From: a virus
DNA: 64,000 nt
IMG/VR virus record: IMGVR_UViG_3300015371_000029
Span: 1-64,000 of that record
Reading direction: 5' to 3' (one strand)
A model generated the notes under the pieces. The model did no database searches, was not told the DNA's origin, and was given only the letters and a program-made list of their open reading frames with translations. Of this stretch, positions 45,161-54,747 are shown one piece after another; position 1 is the first letter of the stretch; the number at the start of each line of letters is the position of its first letter. The position numbers and the translations under genes are program-made.

Positions 45161-47281
45161 ATGGCTCCTAAGCACAGCGCGAAGACAGCCGTTCATGTAA
45201 TCGAACGGTCGCAGTTGAGCCGTCGCAAGATTCAGCGGGAGCTGATGGGCGATGACATCGACCTGGAGCAGCTCGTCGTCTACTTGAGGAGCAGGTTCCA
45301 GTTCGATGCTGCGGAGCGTGTGGTAGATCTTACCGTCAGCCGTGATATCGAGCAGGCCTCGACCATCAAGCTTACCGTGGATGACTATGATCGCTCGCTG
45401 CTCCACTCACATCGCCTACACAACAGTCTCGACATTCAGATCGATGGGATGTGGTTCAGGCTCGTGAAAGTGGAACGAACACCCGGCTCTGATCAGATGG
45501 ATCTAACATTTGAGCAGAGAGAGATTGCGATTCTGCGAACCTACCCGAAGCCGCACACCCCACACAACGGTGTGATCTTCGCTGATCGCTCACAGGTCAC
45601 TCGCGCTGAGTTCATCTTGCGCCTGATCCGCGAAGCGAAGGAGTTCGGCAGAGCCATTCCGGTCGTGATCCCGGAGCTGGCATTCACGCAAGAGATCGAG
45701 AAGGCTGCCGATGCTCCGACCTGGGGCAAGGCTTCTGACGGAGCAGCGGCTGCCGGCGGGGGCATCCCGACTGATTACAACGTCTTGTCCAAGAGCGATG
45801 CGAACACTTCTCCGCAACGGGTAGCTTCGCACCAGCTTACCGTCAAGGGTACGGCGGCGACAGCGGATCAGATTCGTAACTGTAACACAATTGTCGCCAC
45901 GGGGATTTCGATGGGCGTGAAGCGGAAGCTGCTCGTTGCCGCAATCATGGTTGCCACAGTCGAATCGACTCTCCACAATCTGCCCGGCGGCGACCGGGAC
46001 AGCGTTGGTTTGTTCCAGCAGCGAGCAAGCTGGGGCAGCTATCAAGCTCGTCATGATCCAGCTACTTCGGCAAGGGCATTCTACAAAGCGGCAGTAGCAA
46101 AAGAACGTTTCGAGCCGACGATGCCGCTTCACAAGTTGTGCAGCGACATTCAGCGCGACTACACCTGGAACACTTCGCAGATGGGATCCAACTATGCGAA
46201 GTACGAAGACGAGGCGAAGCGTTGGGTGACTGCCTACGGCGTTCCAGGCCTGATGCACGAGGGATCTGCAGCATCCGCTAACCTAATGGGGGACACCAGC
46301 GGCGGTGGTTCGGATTACGTCTACTACAGGGGCACGCCGAAGGAAAATGACAAAGTCTGGAAACGAGAGGATTCTTGGACTTGCATCCGTAGACTCGCGG
46401 ATGAAGTTCAATGGCGCGCATTCTTCATCAGCGGAGTCTTCTACTTCATGAGCGACGACGACCTCTACAAGACTCAGCCCATCATGATCTTTGACGAGTC
46501 CACGCCGGGAGTCGAGGGTGTCGGATTCGACATCGACATCGGCAAGAAGACCTCCGAGCTTACGATCAATGCCCGTGTCGGATCCTGGCTCGCACCACCT
46601 GGCGCTGTCGTACTTGCCAAGAATCTCGGCCCTGCGAACGGACGTTGGTTGGTCACCAGCTATGAACGTTCGCTCTTCAGAGAGGATCCGGCGACAATCA
46701 CCGTCATCAAGCCCCAGGCCGAGCTGCCTGAGCCGCTCGATGATCAGGTTCAGACTCTGCCCAGCTGGGCGAACGTCGATCCGAAGACTGGCGACGTGCC
46801 ATCCAGTGTTCCGCAGCAAGCAGGCTGGGCAGGCATTGTGACCGACGGATCCGCGAACGCAGTCGTACAAGTCGCGGAGTTCGCCTACCAAGAGGAGCAG
46901 AAGCATCACTACGCCTACCTCCAGAAGCGCCCATTCCCGGACACCCTGTTCTCGGCCGAGGCGCACGCTGGAATTGACTGCTCTGCCTTCGCGACACTTT
47001 GCTTCAAGGAGGCAGGAGCGCCCGATCCGAATGATTCCGACCCGCCCTACAACGGACAGGGTAATACCGGAACGCTCGTTCGCCACGGCAAGGCGGTGTT
47101 CTCGCCGCAGCCGGGGGATCTCATCTTCTACGGCGGCTCACCAGTGTATCCAGGACATGTCGCGGTGTACGTCGGCGGCGGCAAGGTCATCGAAATCGGA
47201 TCCCAGCAGGGGATCTTGAAGATCGCCTGGAACTACCGGCCCGTGATCGCGGTTCGGCGCTATGTAGGGGCAGCCCTGTGA
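45161..47281 (+). CDS. Tail hub with transglycosylase and NlpC/P60 domains
   Basis: 706 residues. Residues 1-150 form a hub-like beta region. About 245-340 is a lysozyme-like domain (VESTLHNL..GDRDSVGLFQQR-x-SWG; Glu 268), widespread in actinobacterial and actinophage proteins. 400-550 is again hub-like, and 570-706 is NlpC/P60 with C607 (GIDCSAF) and H666 (PGHVAVY). It would cut glycan and peptide to let the tube through the wall. Confidence 0.88.
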   Translation: MAPKHSAKTAVHVIERSQLSRRKIQRELMGDDIDLEQLVVYLRSRFQFDAAERVVDLTVSRDIEQASTIKLTVDDYDRSLLHSHRLHNSLDIQIDGMWFRLVKVERTPGSDQMDLTFEQREIAILRTYPKPHTPHNGVIFADRSQVTRAEFILRLIREAKEFGRAIPVVIPELAFTQEIEKAADAPTWGKASDGAAAAGGGIPTDYNVLSKSDANTSPQRVASHQLTVKGTAATADQIRNCNTIVATGISMGVKRKLLVAAIMVATVESTLHNLPGGDRDSVGLFQQRASWGSYQARHDPATSARAFYKAAVAKERFEPTMPLHKLCSDIQRDYTWNTSQMGSNYAKYEDEAKRWVTAYGVPGLMHEGSAASANLMGDTSGGGSDYVYYRGTPKENDKVWKREDSWTCIRRLADEVQWRAFFISGVFYFMSDDDLYKTQPIMIFDESTPGVEGVGFDIDIGKKTSELTINARVGSWLAPPGAVVLAKNLGPANGRWLVTSYERSLFREDPATITVIKPQAELPEPLDDQVQTLPSWANVDPKTGDVPSSVPQQAGWAGIVTDGSANAVVQVAEFAYQEEQKHHYAYLQKRPFPDTLFSAEAHAGIDCSAFATLCFKEAGAPDPNDSDPPYNGQGNTGTLVRHGKAVFSPQPGDLIFYGGSPVYPGHVAVYVGGGKVIEIGSQQGILKIAWNYRPVIAVRRYVGAAL

Positions 47282-49116
47282 CGCTGCATCAGGATCGTGA
47301 GGTTCGCCGCAACTCTCTGCCACGTATCTGGTCAGGGATGGTAGCGCGAGCGCCGTCGAGCTACAATGATTTGCTCGATGTTTCGATCCCGGACATGCAC
47401 CCGGATCTTGTCTTCAGCGATCTTCGCTGGACTTCTAATGGCACGCTGCCCGAGGTAGGGGATCAGTGCCTGATCGCTTTCGACAACAATCGCGAACCTT
47501 GGGTGCTTTCGGTCTGGTCGGCCACGATGTCGGGCGGCGCATCTGGCCCCGCTGGCGGCGACCTCTCTGGTACATACCCTAATCCGACCGTTTGGCGAGC
47601 GAGTGGGACGCTCACCTTCGGAACTTCGAACGACGTTCATCTGTTCCGCACGCGTGCGCTTGGTCTACAAACCGACAGCGACATAGCGGCGCTTTCTCTT
47701 TATGCGTTTGGAGGGCCGAGTCAAGGGGGCATCTGGAGTCAGCGTCAGCTCGCTGGCGAAGTAAGCTACGCGAGTTGGGTCGGCACCGTGGGCGGCGCGG
47801 CGGACGGTTATGACCGTTTCGAAATACTCGCTGATGGCAAGACGCAATGGGGATCGGGCAGTGCTGCTCCTGACACGAACTTGTATCGTGGAGGGTCGAA
47901 TTTCCTGAAGACTGATGGACAGTTCGGCATTGCTGGCCCTGTCTACGTCGATATGGCTGGTGCCGGGAACAAGCTCTACTTCGGCAGTGCACAGGATGTG
48001 AACCTTTACCGCTCGGCAGCAAGCGTACTCAAGACAGACGGCGACCTCATCATCAACAACAATGGTACGCCTCTCGTAATCGGCAGTGCTGTAGCGAACC
48101 TTCTACGCCTCGCTCCTGTCGATGGAAACATCCTTGCACTGCTGAACAGCGGCAACGGCTACGGTACATTTCGGGCCGAACAGATCCAACTCGATACTGA
48201 CACAAATCTTTACCGTACAGGAGCCAACGTCATTACGACCGACGGTGCGCTTCGTGCCGGGAATGATCTTCGTGCGAACTCCGGCACCGCGAACCAGGTT
48301 TGGGTCGGACATACAGGAGGTGCACTCGCCTCTCAAATCACTTTCGGTTCGGCGCTCGATGCGATTCTTTACCGCGCGGCTGCGAACTACCTCGCGACTG
48401 ACGGGCTGTACATCGATAGATCGAGTGCTGGTTACAAGATCTACTTTGGCGGCGCGGGCGACACAAATCTTTACCGTGTAGCGGCGTCGAACTTGAAGAC
48501 CGACACTACGTTCAAAGCGGGCCAGAGTCTAGTTGCTGCGGAGTCAGGGTCGGGCCACGTCTACATTCGCAACAATGTCGGTCGAGTCTACTTCGGCGTC
48601 AGCGATGACACAAGTCTCTATCGCTCAGCGGCGAATACGCTCAAGACTGACGGATCATTCGAGGCGGGCGGCCATCTATACTCCGCTTTGTACACCCAGA
48701 TCGGTGGAGATTGCTACGTCGGTGGCTGGGTCTATCTTGGCTACGGAAATATCGACGTTGCATTGCTTCGCTACGGAGCCGGGATCTGCGGTCTTGTTAA
48801 CAACAGCGGCGCGTTTCAGACGCACTATGCAGCGGCGTTCTCGGTGCAGTCTGATCGCAAGGCCAAGAGCGAAATTGAGCCCGCCGAAGTTTCGACAGAG
48901 AAGCTACTCAACGCGGGCATCTACACTTATCGACAGGACGGGCGCGAGGAAGGCGACGACCGCCATTTGGGGTTGCTAGCGGACGAGTTGCCTGACGAGG
49001 TTGTGACTCGCGGCGAGACAGATGTCGTTGATCTTTACAAGCTTTCGACTGTGCTAGTCGCGACCATTCAGCAACTCGACAGACGACTACAGGCCATCGA
49101 GGGAAAGGAGGGCTAA
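47278..49116 (+). CDS. Baseplate spike/fibre with S74 chaperone domain
   Basis: 612 residues from a GTG in a GTGA overlap. An OB-like N-terminus (PDLVFSDLRWTSNGTLPEVGDQCLIAFDN) is the contractile spike base. The middle has repeats of DTNLYR-x-AA-x-x-LKTDG. The C-terminus (from about 520: SDRKAKSEIEPAE, Ser 525, to VDLYKLSTVLVATIQQLDRRL) is a Peptidase_S74 intramolecular chaperone that trimerises the fibre and cuts itself off. Confidence 0.88.
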   Translation: MTLHQDREVRRNSLPRIWSGMVARAPSSYNDLLDVSIPDMHPDLVFSDLRWTSNGTLPEVGDQCLIAFDNNREPWVLSVWSATMSGGASGPAGGDLSGTYPNPTVWRASGTLTFGTSNDVHLFRTRALGLQTDSDIAALSLYAFGGPSQGGIWSQRQLAGEVSYASWVGTVGGAADGYDRFEILADGKTQWGSGSAAPDTNLYRGGSNFLKTDGQFGIAGPVYVDMAGAGNKLYFGSAQDVNLYRSAASVLKTDGDLIINNNGTPLVIGSAVANLLRLAPVDGNILALLNSGNGYGTFRAEQIQLDTDTNLYRTGANVITTDGALRAGNDLRANSGTANQVWVGHTGGALASQITFGSALDAILYRAAANYLATDGLYIDRSSAGYKIYFGGAGDTNLYRVAASNLKTDTTFKAGQSLVAAESGSGHVYIRNNVGRVYFGVSDDTSLYRSAANTLKTDGSFEAGGHLYSALYTQIGGDCYVGGWVYLGYGNIDVALLRYGAGICGLVNNSGAFQTHYAAAFSVQSDRKAKSEIEPAEVSTEKLLNAGIYTYRQDGREEGDDRHLGLLADELPDEVVTRGETDVVDLYKLSTVLVATIQQLDRRLQAIEGKEG

Positions 49117-49385
49117 TGCCCGTTGAGCAAGCGAACACTGTACAAATCACCTGTGACAATCCGGACTGTCCAGGTACCGATCTCGACCCGGCTGACCGGA
49201 CGGGGTGGTTTTTTGTGACTAGCGAGATCTACGGACAGCCGACGAAGCAACACGTCTTCTGCTGTAAGGAGTGCGCCGCTGCTGGAGCAATCAACCCCGA
49301 TGTCTCGCTCGGCGAGCCGGTAGTTGTTCCGGAACCAGTGCCGGGGCCAGGACCAGGGCCAATTTCGCCAGGGCCAAGAGCATGA
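49116..49385 (+). CDS. Small zinc-binding protein in baseplate region
   Basis: 89 residues, TAATG overlap. ITCDNPDCPG and HVFCCKECAA give a four-to-five Cys zinc knuckle, followed by a Pro/Gly/Val tail (PEPVPGPGPGP). Perhaps a chaperone-like or structural accessory; unknown. Confidence 0.72.
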   Translation: MPVEQANTVQITCDNPDCPGTDLDPADRTGWFFVTSEIYGQPTKQHVFCCKECAAAGAINPDVSLGEPVVVPEPVPGPGPGPISPGPRA

Positions 49386-49561
49386 GTGCGAACGGAACAA
49401 CCCCAACTCCGGAGCAGCGGATCGCCTGGCTCCAGAACGAGCTGAATGATGCGCATCTCGTGATTGGCCGGCAACAAGTGCAACTGCTTCAGCTGCAGCA
49501 AGCTCTCTTTCAGGCCCAGGGGCAGAAGGAGAAGGAACAGGAGGCGAAGGTTGCCGACTGA
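49382..49561 (+). CDS. Small coiled-coil protein
   Basis: 59 residues, ATGA overlap. Gln/Leu-rich heptads (LVIGRQQVQLLQLQQALFQAQGQKEKE). It overlaps the next gene by 11 nt and supplies its ribosome binding site. Confidence 0.7.
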   Translation: MSANGTTPTPEQRIAWLQNELNDAHLVIGRQQVQLLQLQQALFQAQGQKEKEQEAKVAD

Positions 49562-49877
49562 GACTCCGCACTTCAACCTTCCGTTCAAGCTCGCTTCGCT
49601 CGGCGCGAAGGTTGTTGAGCAGGGCGAGCTAGAGGACATCGCTAACTGCGTGCTCGTGATCGTCAGCACGCACGTTGGCGAGCGCGATCTTGCTCCGGAT
49701 CTCGGCGTCCCGGATCCGACCTTCCGGCTCATCCCAATTGGGGCAGATCGCATCGCCTCTGTGATCGGGGAGCAGGAGCCACGCGCCTCGCTTGTTGTGA
49801 CCGAGAGCATCGATCAGCGCGACGCACTACTCGACATCATCAACATCAAGATCTCGACTGTGAGGGGCAATAACTGA
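49551..49877 (+). CDS. Baseplate wedge protein (gp25/W-like), TTG start
   Basis: 108 residues from TTG behind CAGGAGGCGAAGG. The strand-helix order (LPFKLASLGAKVVEQGELEDIANCVLVIVSTHVGERDLAPDLG) matches the gp25-like wedge family. It initiates sheath polymerisation at the baseplate. Confidence 0.8.
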   Translation: MPTETPHFNLPFKLASLGAKVVEQGELEDIANCVLVIVSTHVGERDLAPDLGVPDPTFRLIPIGADRIASVIGEQEPRASLVVTESIDQRDALLDIINIKISTVRGNN

Positions 49878-51064
49878 TGCCTGGATACATCTCTTACCCA
49901 GTCGATGCGACACCCGAGGAGATCCTGGCCACCGCGTACAGCTACATCAAGGGACTTTCCCCGCAATGGCTGGAGAACGACGGGAATCTCGATACCTGGA
50001 TCCTTCAGGCTATGGCGAGCGAGATTTCGGATGTACGCGAACTGGCGAGAGATGTTCCGGACACGATCTTCCAATACTTCGGGCAGAGCGTGCTCGGTTT
50101 CCCGGCCATCGACGCTGTCTCAGCAACCGTGAACTCGACCTGGACGGCTATCAACAATGCTGGCTACACGATTCCTGCCGGCACCCAGGTAGCGATCCAA
50201 GACGCGCTCGGAAACCTGCAAGCGTTCCAGACGGTCGTGGACGTCATCATTCCGGCCGGAAACACTACGACGGCGACTGGAGCTGTGCTCCTGGAAGCAC
50301 TACAAGCAGGGGCTGCCGGATCTGGCCTCGGCGGGGTTGGAGTTCAAGCGAAGCTACTCGACACGCTCGTTTGGGTCGGCACTGTGACGCTCACCGGCGC
50401 TACCTCTGGTGGCCTCGATGCTGAGACCTCGACTCAGTACAACGACCGGCTCGCGACGCACTTGCTACTGCTCTCGACACGGCCGATCCTCGCGGCCGAC
50501 TTCTCGATCAAGGCCCTGGAAGTACCGGGCGTCTACCGTGCCGTCACCATCGACGGATACAATCCGGCAGGAGGCGGAACGTACAACAATGAGCGGATGG
50601 TTACGGTCGCCGCCGTCGATGTAAACGGTAACAATGTCTCTTCCGGCGTCAAGACGCAGATTCAGACTCTGCTCGACGCGAATCGTGAGCTCAACTTCGT
50701 AGTCTGGATGATGGATCCTACTCGCTCCTCCGTCGATGTCACCTTCGCAGCGAAGACGTTCGCTGGCTACGACGCTGCAACTGCTGCTGCAAACGCCGTC
50801 GCTTCGATTCAGCAATATCTCAATCCAGCCACTTGGGGGATCGACCCGGCCACTTCGGATACCGGCGGCATCCAGACATGGGTCGAGAAGAACATCGTCC
50901 GCTACAGCGAGGTCGCTCAGCAGATCTCCAATGCGGACGGGATCGACTACTGGACTTCGCTCACCATGAGATTGAGCGGCGGAACATTCGCGGCCGCAGA
51001 CGTAACTGTTCCCGGCCCAGCGTCTATCGTTAGCGCCGGAACGATCACTCCCACCGTGACGTAA
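49877..51064 (+). CDS. Baseplate protein J-like
   Basis: 395 residues. Helical N-terminus (DATPEEILATAYSYIKG), IPAGTQVAIQDALGNLQAFQTV strand region, TSTQYNDRLATHLLLLSTRPILAADFSIKALEVPGV and TVAAVDVNGN are the order found in P2 gpJ/Mu gp47 wedge proteins. It lies between W-like and I-like genes, as expected. Confidence 0.88.
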   Translation: MPGYISYPVDATPEEILATAYSYIKGLSPQWLENDGNLDTWILQAMASEISDVRELARDVPDTIFQYFGQSVLGFPAIDAVSATVNSTWTAINNAGYTIPAGTQVAIQDALGNLQAFQTVVDVIIPAGNTTTATGAVLLEALQAGAAGSGLGGVGVQAKLLDTLVWVGTVTLTGATSGGLDAETSTQYNDRLATHLLLLSTRPILAADFSIKALEVPGVYRAVTIDGYNPAGGGTYNNERMVTVAAVDVNGNNVSSGVKTQIQTLLDANRELNFVVWMMDPTRSSVDVTFAAKTFAGYDAATAAANAVASIQQYLNPATWGIDPATSDTGGIQTWVEKNIVRYSEVAQQISNADGIDYWTSLTMRLSGGTFAAADVTVPGPASIVSAGTITPTVT

Positions 51065-51676
51065 ATGGCATCAATCTTCGACCGCATATACCCGCAGTTC
51101 AAGAACTTCCAGACGACAGACCTGGCGACTTACATCCAGGCCCTCTGCGGCATGGTTCAGCCACTCTCCGATCTCGCTTCGACCGGAGACAACGAGCAAG
51201 ATGGCTGGTCGGCGCTGCTCGACCTGACGCGCGTGCCGAACGACGCCCTGCCCTGGCTTGGGCAGCTCGTCGGCGTACACTTCCTGAACCCGGCGCTCTC
51301 AGTCGCGGATCAGAAGAATCAAATAGCAGCCAGGATCGGCTGGCAACGTGGCACCCTCGCTTCGATGCAGGCAGCTATCTCTCCGCTCCTCAGCGGATCG
51401 AAGTATGTCGCGATTCAGGAGCGTGATACCAGTCCGTATCATTTCTTGATCACAACGTTCAACTCGGAGACTCCCAAAGATTCTGGCGGCGTGAATGCCT
51501 CGCCTGCCATCATCGCTGCCATCGAAAGCCAGAAGCCTGCCGGACTACGGTACACTTATACCATGACGACGGGCGGTGACTACGCCTTCGTCAGGGGAGC
51601 GTACGCGACCTACACCGTCGTCCGTTCAACTTACGCGACGTACAACGGCTTGAAAAACAGGACAATAGGAGGGTAG
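51065..51676 (+). CDS. Tail protein I-like
   Basis: 203 residues starting directly after the J stop. GWSALLDLTRVPNDALPWLGQLVGV and KNQIAARIGWQRGTLASMQAAI fit the P2 gpI family, which links wedges to fibres. The last 30 residues are Tyr/Thr-rich (FVRGAYATYTVVRSTYATYN). Confidence 0.82.
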   Translation: MASIFDRIYPQFKNFQTTDLATYIQALCGMVQPLSDLASTGDNEQDGWSALLDLTRVPNDALPWLGQLVGVHFLNPALSVADQKNQIAARIGWQRGTLASMQAAISPLLSGSKYVAIQERDTSPYHFLITTFNSETPKDSGGVNASPAIIAAIESQKPAGLRYTYTMTTGGDYAFVRGAYATYTVVRSTYATYNGLKNRTIGG

Positions 51677-51681
51677 GTGAG

Positions 51682-52935
51682 ATGCTAACCAGTTCGCGCT
51701 TCGCGGTTCAATATCCGCAGCTGACCGATTCTCCGGATGTCCCGCGTGATCTAACATCAATCGTGACGCAGGGGATCGAACGTGCCATCTTGCACGGCGG
51801 CTCGGGAACGCTCGCTGCAAGGCCAACCAGCTCGCCTGGAACTCCCGGCATCGTCGGGCGGCTCTACGCAGCAACGGATCAAACGCCGCCTCGTCTCTTC
51901 TACGATCACGGCACCGGCTGGTTCGATGTCGGAGCGTTGATCGCACTCTCGGTCACGACAGGAATCATCGCAGACGGCGCAGTAACGGCCGCCAAGATGG
52001 CTACCGATACGATCACGGCGACGCAAATTGCTCCCGATGCAGTCGGAACCAGCGAGATCGCTGCCGGCGCTGTTGGGAATGCGGAGCTAGCAGCAAGTTC
52101 TGTTGCGGCCGGAAACATGCAAACGAACTCGGTGCCTACTGCCGCGATCCAAGCAAACGCGGTGAACTTCTCCAAGATCGCCTCGGACGTTCCTGTCGTC
52201 CCGGTTGGAGCGGTGATGGACTGGCCTTGGCATCACAACCAGCTCCCGACCTGGGCCCTGCTGCCGTACGGGCAGTTGCTGACACAGGCTGCCTACCCGG
52301 CTATGCAGATTCTGGCCGATGCAGCGAGCCGTCCCTATGGCGGCGTGGCCGGAACGAGCTTCAATATGCCGGATATGCGCGGTCGCTCCGCTGCCGGCAG
52401 GGACGACATGGGAGGAACTGTCGCGGGTCGCGTCACCGTCGCGATCTCTGGAATCAATGGAACGACTCTCGGATCCGCCGGTGGCACCGAAGGCGTTACG
52501 CTGTCAACGGCTCAGATCCCCGCTCACAATCACACCCAGACGGCGCATGGCCATACCGTCAATGCTCACTCGCATACGGTAAATGCTCACTCGCACACGG
52601 TGAACGCTCACTCTCATGGCATCTCGCAAAACCAGCACTACCACGGAACGTCCCATACCTACTGGACGGGCGATCCGGGCGGCGAGCTTGGAGCAGTGGG
52701 TGCCGTTCAGCCTGGTGGCTCGACGGTTTACGGGTCGCAGGCAATCACCGGAGCACTCGCAGACGTTTCGGTCAACAATGCATCGCCGGGAACCGATGCT
52801 CAATCACCGGGAACCACTACGACAGCTCCGGGCACCGACTCTCAAGCTCCCACGATTCAGAACACGGGCGGGGATGGTGCGCACCCCAACGTTCAGCCGA
52901 CCATCGTTGTCAACAAGCTGATGAGAGTTCTCTAA
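51682..52935 (+). CDS. Tail fibre with collar domain and His repeats
   Basis: 417 residues. A helical stalk (120-170: TDTITATQIAPDAVGTSEI) precedes a phage tail-collar domain (PYGGVAGTSFNMPDMRGRSAAGRDDMGG). A tip follows with three AHSHTVN repeats (from about 290: HTVNAHSHTVNAHSHTVNAH) of the HxH type that binds metal along the fibre axis in phage receptor tips. It is the likely receptor-binding fibre. Confidence 0.85.
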   Translation: MLTSSRFAVQYPQLTDSPDVPRDLTSIVTQGIERAILHGGSGTLAARPTSSPGTPGIVGRLYAATDQTPPRLFYDHGTGWFDVGALIALSVTTGIIADGAVTAAKMATDTITATQIAPDAVGTSEIAAGAVGNAELAASSVAAGNMQTNSVPTAAIQANAVNFSKIASDVPVVPVGAVMDWPWHHNQLPTWALLPYGQLLTQAAYPAMQILADAASRPYGGVAGTSFNMPDMRGRSAAGRDDMGGTVAGRVTVAISGINGTTLGSAGGTEGVTLSTAQIPAHNHTQTAHGHTVNAHSHTVNAHSHTVNAHSHGISQNQHYHGTSHTYWTGDPGGELGAVGAVQPGGSTVYGSQAITGALADVSVNNASPGTDAQSPGTTTTAPGTDSQAPTIQNTGGDGAHPNVQPTIVVNKLMRVL

Positions 52936-53195
52936 TGCACCCGGTCGAAACACTTCGCAGGATCTGGACTCCTGAACGCGAAGTAGAAGAGATCTTCACC
53001 AATCTGTCGCCACAGACGGAACTTGATTCGTTGATCCGCGATCTTCTCCATAGAACCGTTCAGCAGAAAGGGCCGGTCACCCTCAATCTGGATGTCCTCA
53101 ACGTCGGGACTCTGCGCTGGGAGATCGTACATCACGAACCGATGCCGGGGGTGGTAGGCGGGAGAGAAATATCCATCTGGGTAGAGCAAGGCTAG
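52935..53195 (+). CDS. Small protein after fibre gene
   Basis: 86 residues, TAATG overlap. Helical start (VETLRRIWTPEREVEEIFTNL) then strands (PVTLNLDVLNVGTLRWEIVHHEP). Unknown; perhaps a fibre assembly factor. Confidence 0.68.
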   Translation: MHPVETLRRIWTPEREVEEIFTNLSPQTELDSLIRDLLHRTVQQKGPVTLNLDVLNVGTLRWEIVHHEPMPGVVGGREISIWVEQG

Positions 53196-53207
53196 GAAGG
53201 GAGCAAA

Positions 53208-53999
53208 ATGTTCATCGAAGCAGCAAACTTCACGGCAGTTCGGAAGCGGTCAATAGACCTGATCGTGATCCACGACATGGAGTACCCCGAGAAGCTCACC
53301 GCCGCCGAGGATGTGGCGCGGTACTTCCACAACCAGAGCAAGGGGCCGAGCGGATCGAGCGCGCACTACTGTTGCGACAACAACTCCACGGTTCAGTGCG
53401 TCGCCGACCACGACGTTGCCTGGGCAGCTCCGGGGGCGAACCATGATGGCCTTCAGTTCGAACATGCCGGCTATGCGAGGCAGACGACCGCCCAGTGGCT
53501 CGATGACTACAGCGCCAGGATGCTGTTTCAGGTCTCGGCTCCGCTCGTCGCGACCAAGTGCCACGTCCACAAGATCCCACCGAAGTTCCTGCGCGCTCCG
53601 GCCCTGGTCGCGCAGAGGCGCGGCATCACGACGCACTGGGAGGTCACGAAGGCGTTCAGCAACGGAATCGGGCATACCGATCCCGGCTCAAACTTCCCCA
53701 TCGAGCGGTACATGAACGCAGTCCTGAAGGCGTACGGAGTCAAGAAGCGCCCGCGCGACGTGAAGAAGGCGATGAACACCTTGCGCAAGGGGAACACCGG
53801 CTACCAGGTGAAGATCATGCAGCGCCTGCTGAACTACGAGGAGAAGCGGGCCTGGGACGACATCAAGGTGGATAGCGTCTTCGGAACGGACACGGAGCGC
53901 GAGTTGCGCGAGTTTCAGAAGCGTGCCGGCCTGACGCCGGATGGGATCTGCGGCCGTTACACTTGGCAGGCGCTCTGGGCCGCCAGGGGAGCCAAGTGA
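53208..53999 (+). CDS. Endolysin: amidase plus peptidoglycan-binding domain
   Basis: 263 residues behind AGGAAGGGAGCAAA. N-terminal Amidase_2-type domain: zinc ligand H22 (VIHDMEY), SAHYCCDN, QFEHAGYA and the final GHTDPG (H156, D158). The C-terminal PG_binding_1 domain (about 188-260) has LRKGNTGYQVKIMQRLLNYE and FQKRAGLTPDGICGRYTWQAL. It cuts the amide between muramic acid and peptide at lysis. Confidence 0.9.
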   Translation: MFIEAANFTAVRKRSIDLIVIHDMEYPEKLTAAEDVARYFHNQSKGPSGSSAHYCCDNNSTVQCVADHDVAWAAPGANHDGLQFEHAGYARQTTAQWLDDYSARMLFQVSAPLVATKCHVHKIPPKFLRAPALVAQRRGITTHWEVTKAFSNGIGHTDPGSNFPIERYMNAVLKAYGVKKRPRDVKKAMNTLRKGNTGYQVKIMQRLLNYEEKRAWDDIKVDSVFGTDTERELREFQKRAGLTPDGICGRYTWQALWAARGAK

Positions 54000-54187
54000 C
54001 CAGCCTCCCTGCACGCAGACCGGCCGAGACAACAGCCGCTGCTTCGGCCATCGCCCTGCTTATCGTCAAGGCGCTCGGGGTCGATGATCCAGATACCCTC
54101 GTGGCACTCGCCGTCGTGATCGGATTCATCCCGACCATCGTGACCTGGATCGTTCAAATGCGTCGCCATGCTCGCAGCAGTCCTTAA
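53996..54187 (+). CDS. Probable holin
   Basis: 63 residues from a GTG overlapping the endolysin stop. Two hydrophobic stretches (AASAIALLIVKALGV, LVALAVVIGFIPTIVTWIV) and a basic end (MRRHARSS). Size, two-pass shape and position right after the endolysin support a holin that forms the lysis hole. Confidence 0.7.
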   Translation: MTSLPARRPAETTAAASAIALLIVKALGVDDPDTLVALAVVIGFIPTIVTWIVQMRRHARSSP

Positions 54188-54389
54188 TGACCCAACTCTT
54201 CTCGGAATCGCTGCCTGTATCTCCGCCATCGGCGGGGTTACTACAACGATCCTTGGGAGCAGGAGGGCTCGACGTGAAGAGCGTGACAAGAGCGAGGAGG
54301 AATGCCGCGAGCGTTTGAAGGCCGCTCGGAAGGAAGCAGAAGAGGCAGCATTCGAGTTGCACAGGAGGAAGATGGAGTATGGCAACTAA
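54168..54389 (+). CDS. Membrane protein with cytoplasmic coiled coil (second holin candidate)
   Basis: 73 residues, overlapping the previous gene by 20 nt in another frame. One hydrophobic segment ([25 protein letters not shown]) then a charged coiled coil ([31 protein letters not shown]). May be an antiholin or partner. Confidence 0.65.
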   Translation: MLAAVLNDPTLLGIAACISAIGGVTTTILGSRRARREERDKSEEECRERLKAARKEAEEAAFELHRRKMEYGN

Positions 54390-54747
54390 AATCGTGATTG
54401 TACTCGGATCACTTTTGCTTGTGGCATCAGGCGCGCTCGCCGCCGCTGCTCTAACGGCGACGAGTCAAAACGAACCAACGAAAACCGTCACGATAGATGT
54501 CGGGACGGGTCCGGCAGGGCCGCCAGGCCCGAAGGGAGATCAAGGAGACCCTGGGCCGAAGGGCGACACAGGCCCGCAAGGGCCAGCAGGCCCACCCGGA
54601 GCGAAGGGCGATACAGGGCCAGCGGGTCCAGCTGGGCCGGCAGGCCCGCCAGGAGGCCTGGTTTGCCCAACCGGATTCTCGGCTGGAGACCTCGTGATCA
54701 ACCATCCCGGCGGCCAGGTAACACTCTTCACCTGCTTGAAGAACTAG
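54379..54747 (+). CDS. Secreted collagen-like protein
   Basis: 122 residues. A signal or anchor helix ([21 protein letters not shown]) is followed by a run of about 16 Gly-X-Y triplets (from [17 protein letters not shown]) and a small Cys-containing C-terminal domain ([17 protein letters not shown]). Collagen repeats on phage products usually trimerise. Placement in the lysis cluster with an export signal is unusual. Confidence 0.8.
   Translation: MATKIVIVLGSLLLVASGALAAAALTATSQNEPTKTVTIDVGTGPAGPPGPKGDQGDPGPKGDTGPQGPAGPPGAKGDTGPAGPAGPAGPPGGLVCPTGFSAGDLVINHPGGQVTLFTCLKN

Noticed and set aside
52227-52934. Upstream extension of the 52935 gene through the fibre gene
   Set aside because: The extension is out of frame with the fibre gene and Arg/Ser-rich; the TAATG overlap marks the real start.
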